DNA from: Lachnospiraceae bacterium
GTDB lineage: Bacteria; Bacillota; Clostridia; Lachnospirales; Lachnospiraceae
DNA length: 7,504 nt
Assembly (NCBI GenBank): GCA_017475845.1
Contig: JAFVEU010000195.1
Span: 1 to 7,504 of the forward strand
Direction of reading: 5' to 3'
Made by a program: the position numbers and the translations under genes. The notes under the pieces are model-generated. The model was not told where the DNA came from. It did not search any database and saw only the letters and a list, made by a program, of their open reading frames with translations. Below, in pieces: positions 6,369 to 7,504 of this stretch (positions within the stretch are counted from its first letter, which is position 1; the number at the start of each line of letters is the position of its first letter).

Positions 6369-7202
6369 ATGAATGACAGTTTGAGGGAAAGCTTAAGCTA
6401 TTTCGGGATATACCGGAGACTCTTGGGGAATAAGAGGGTCATCAGCCCCGAAAGAGTCAGGTATGGCCGGGAAGGGCAGCAGTATTTTCTATACTATGAG
6501 CCGGACGAGATAAAAAGCGAAAAGATCGTATTCTGGGTACACGGCGGCGGATGGAATGCCGGTTCCCCGGCCTTTTTTGATTTTGTGGGCCAGCGGATAG
6601 CCGGAGAGGGATACAGGATGATCTCCGCAGGATACAGGCTGTCTGTCAGATATAAGTATCCCTGCCAGATACGGGACGTTTGTGTTTCTTATAAAGCGGC
6701 AATGAAATTCCTGAAGGATAAGGGGATCGATACATCGAAGGTGATAGTCTGCGGCCCTTCGGCCGGGGCGCATCTCACTTCCATTATGTGCTACAGTCCC
6801 GCAGTCCGTAAGAGATTTGATGTGGATATTTCAAATGTCATAGGATTCGCCGGCTGGGGAGGCCCCTACAGCTTCCCCAAGGATCAGTCAAAAGCCGTGG
6901 AGCTCCTGGTGGGGCAGCTGTTCCGCAAAGGATATGACAGGAGAAACGGCGAACCCGTAAGCCTCATGAAAAAGACCCCCATACCCATGCTCCTTATACA
7001 GAGCCGGCATGACGGACTGATACAGTACGAATGCGCCGAGGAATTTGCGGCAAAGGCGGAAAGGCTTGGTATAAGCTGCGAGCTTTACACCGTCAGGGAT
7101 GAAAAGGATACCCATTCCTGGTATACTGCAGGAGCGTTCATGGATACCAGAAAAGAAAATCAGGACCTGGACCGGTTCTTTAGATGGATGGATGAAGTCT
7201 GA
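6369..7202 (+). CDS. Alpha/beta-hydrolase, HSL-type esterase/lipase
   Basis: This 277-residue cytosolic protein has no signal peptide or membrane segment. It carries the hormone-sensitive-lipase family signatures. The oxyanion-hole motif is HGGGW at residues 58-62. The nucleophile elbow is GPSAG at 129-133 with Ser131. The likely catalytic Asp is Asp215 in QSRHDGLI and the catalytic His is His249 in DTHSWY. The family hydrolyses short-chain carboxyl esters, and related BD-FAE-type enzymes remove acetyl or feruloyl groups from plant polysaccharides; the real substrate is unknown. ATG 6369 is the first start after an in-frame TGA at 6345-6347. The nearest SD, GAAGGGGG at 6346-6353, is 15 nt upstream, so translation may be modest. 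It is separated from the S1 gene by 80 nt containing a hairpin and from bioY by 79 nt, so it may be its own unit. Confidence 0.86.
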   Translation: MNDSLRESLSYFGIYRRLLGNKRVISPERVRYGREGQQYFLYYEPDEIKSEKIVFWVHGGGWNAGSPAFFDFVGQRIAGEGYRMISAGYRLSVRYKYPCQIRDVCVSYKAAMKFLKDKGIDTSKVIVCGPSAGAHLTSIMCYSPAVRKRFDVDISNVIGFAGWGGPYSFPKDQSKAVELLVGQLFRKGYDRRNGEPVSLMKKTPIPMLLIQSRHDGLIQYECAEEFAAKAERLGISCELYTVRDEKDTHSWYTAGAFMDTRKENQDLDRFFRWMDEV

Positions 7203-7222
7203 ACAGTAAGTTTCAGGCTTCC

Positions 7223-7266
7223 ACCGGTGCTGCGCAGGCACGGCACCGGTCAGCGCACCTGCCTGC
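7223..7266 (+). promoter_or_regulatory. Structured bioY leader: hairpin with a possible H-type pseudoknot
   Basis: ACCGGTGC (7223-7230) pairs perfectly with GCACCGGT (7243-7250) and extends inward by a T-G and a G-C pair to a 10-bp stem. The loop sequence GCAGGCA (7234-7240) is perfectly complementary to TGCCTGC at 7260-7266, giving a 7-bp second stem. The order of strands fits an H-type pseudoknot with a 1-nt first loop and a 9-nt linker. The second stem ends 3 nt before the AAGG SD of bioY. No T-run follows, so it is not a standard terminator. The pairing is seen directly; formation and function are inference. No known riboswitch class is claimed. Confidence 0.45.
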
Positions 7267-7269
7267 AGT

Positions 7270-7273
7270 AAGG
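7270..7273 (+). promoter_or_regulatory. Shine-Dalgarno AAGG of bioY
   Basis: AAGG lies 8 nt before ATG 7282. An earlier ATG at 7277 runs straight into a TGA two codons later, so 7282 is the start. Confidence 0.65.
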
Positions 7274-7281
7274 TATATGAT

Positions 7282-7504
7282 ATGACTACAACAGGAAAGA
7301 TAAACACTTTGGATCTGGTTTACACAGCCATCGGAGCAGCGCTCATAGCGGTCTGCTCCTTTATAAGCATCCCCACTACCGTGCCCTTTACCATGCAGAC
7401 CTTTGCGGTCTTTCTGGTGCTTCTGGCCCTTGGGGGCAGGAGGGGGACAGCCTCCGTATTCCTGTATGTGCTGATGGGAGCAGTGGGTCTCCCGGTATTC
7501 TCCG
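7282..7504 (+). CDS. bioY: BioY biotin transporter substrate-binding subunit, N-terminal part
   Basis: Seventy-four codons are visible before the window ends. BioY is the membrane S-component that binds biotin, working with the EcfA/EcfT module of an energy-coupling-factor transporter or alone. The fragment has the family's N-terminal pattern: a first membrane helix at about 13-30, the VPFTMQTFAVFL motif at about 34-45, then LGGRRGTASVFLYVLMG and the GLPVFS motif at 69-74. The protein is usually about 180-200 residues, so over half lies outside the window. A structured leader precedes it. I looked for a BirA-type inverted operator upstream and found none that is convincing. Confidence 0.9.
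   Translation, partial: MTTTGKINTLDLVYTAIGAALIAVCSFISIPTTVPFTMQTFAVFLVLLALGGRRGTASVFLYVLMGAVGLPVFS

Noticed and set aside
7203..7281. BirA operator or standard intrinsic terminator before bioY
   Set aside because: No TTAAC/GTTAA-type inverted repeat is present, and the GC-rich stem is not followed by a T-run.

Overview
The window is a stretch of bacterial chromosome with every recognisable gene on the + strand, packed with overlaps or short gaps. Codon use is uniform along it: AGG is a favoured Arg codon, ATA is common for Ile and CTT for Leu, and Shine-Dalgarno (SD) motifs are purine-rich. With the protein types seen (a CobW-like GTPase fused to a DUF1980/YcgQ-type domain, a YhaO/YhaN-like nuclease-ATPase pair, a small two-domain S1 protein, BioY), this points to Firmicutes, class Clostridia, probably a Lachnospiraceae-like organism. 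That placement is inference; no rRNA or marker gene is present. I saw no mobile element, tRNA, rRNA or CRISPR array.

Layout. Positions 2-493 are the C-terminal part of a G3E (CobW/YciC-type) GTPase with a six-unit His/Asp/Glu tandem repeat. Positions 510-1472 encode a second, divergent G3E P-loop protein whose C-terminus is a DUF1980/YcgQ-like domain. Its stop codon overlaps by 1 nt the start of a polytopic membrane protein that looks like a GT-C (PMT/ArnT-like) glycosyltransferase (1472-2872). A 74-nt gap leads to a Mre11/SbcD/YhaO-type metallophosphoesterase (2947-3969). This overlaps by 4 nt a compact SMC/Rad50-like ATPase (3966-5525) that carries a two-helix membrane hairpin where relatives have a long coiled coil or zinc hook. 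A two-S1-domain RNA-binding protein follows (5563-6288). After an inverted repeat come an HSL-type alpha/beta hydrolase (6369-7202), a structured 79-nt leader, and the first 74 codons of the biotin transporter subunit gene bioY (7282 to the window edge).

How the genes work together. The two GTPases probably form a metal-trafficking (likely zinc) module: one has a metal-binding His-rich tract, the other carries a domain normally found with YcgR-type permeases. The phosphoesterase and ATPase are clearly translationally coupled and should form a membrane-anchored SbcCD/YhaON-like nuclease complex. The glycosyltransferase, S1 protein and esterase look like ordinary neighbours with no evident shared pathway. 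The observations most worth a second look are the GTPase-DUF1980 fusion with lost G3E signature motifs, the compact membrane-hairpin nuclease ATPase, and a potential H-type pseudoknot just upstream of the bioY ribosome-binding site.
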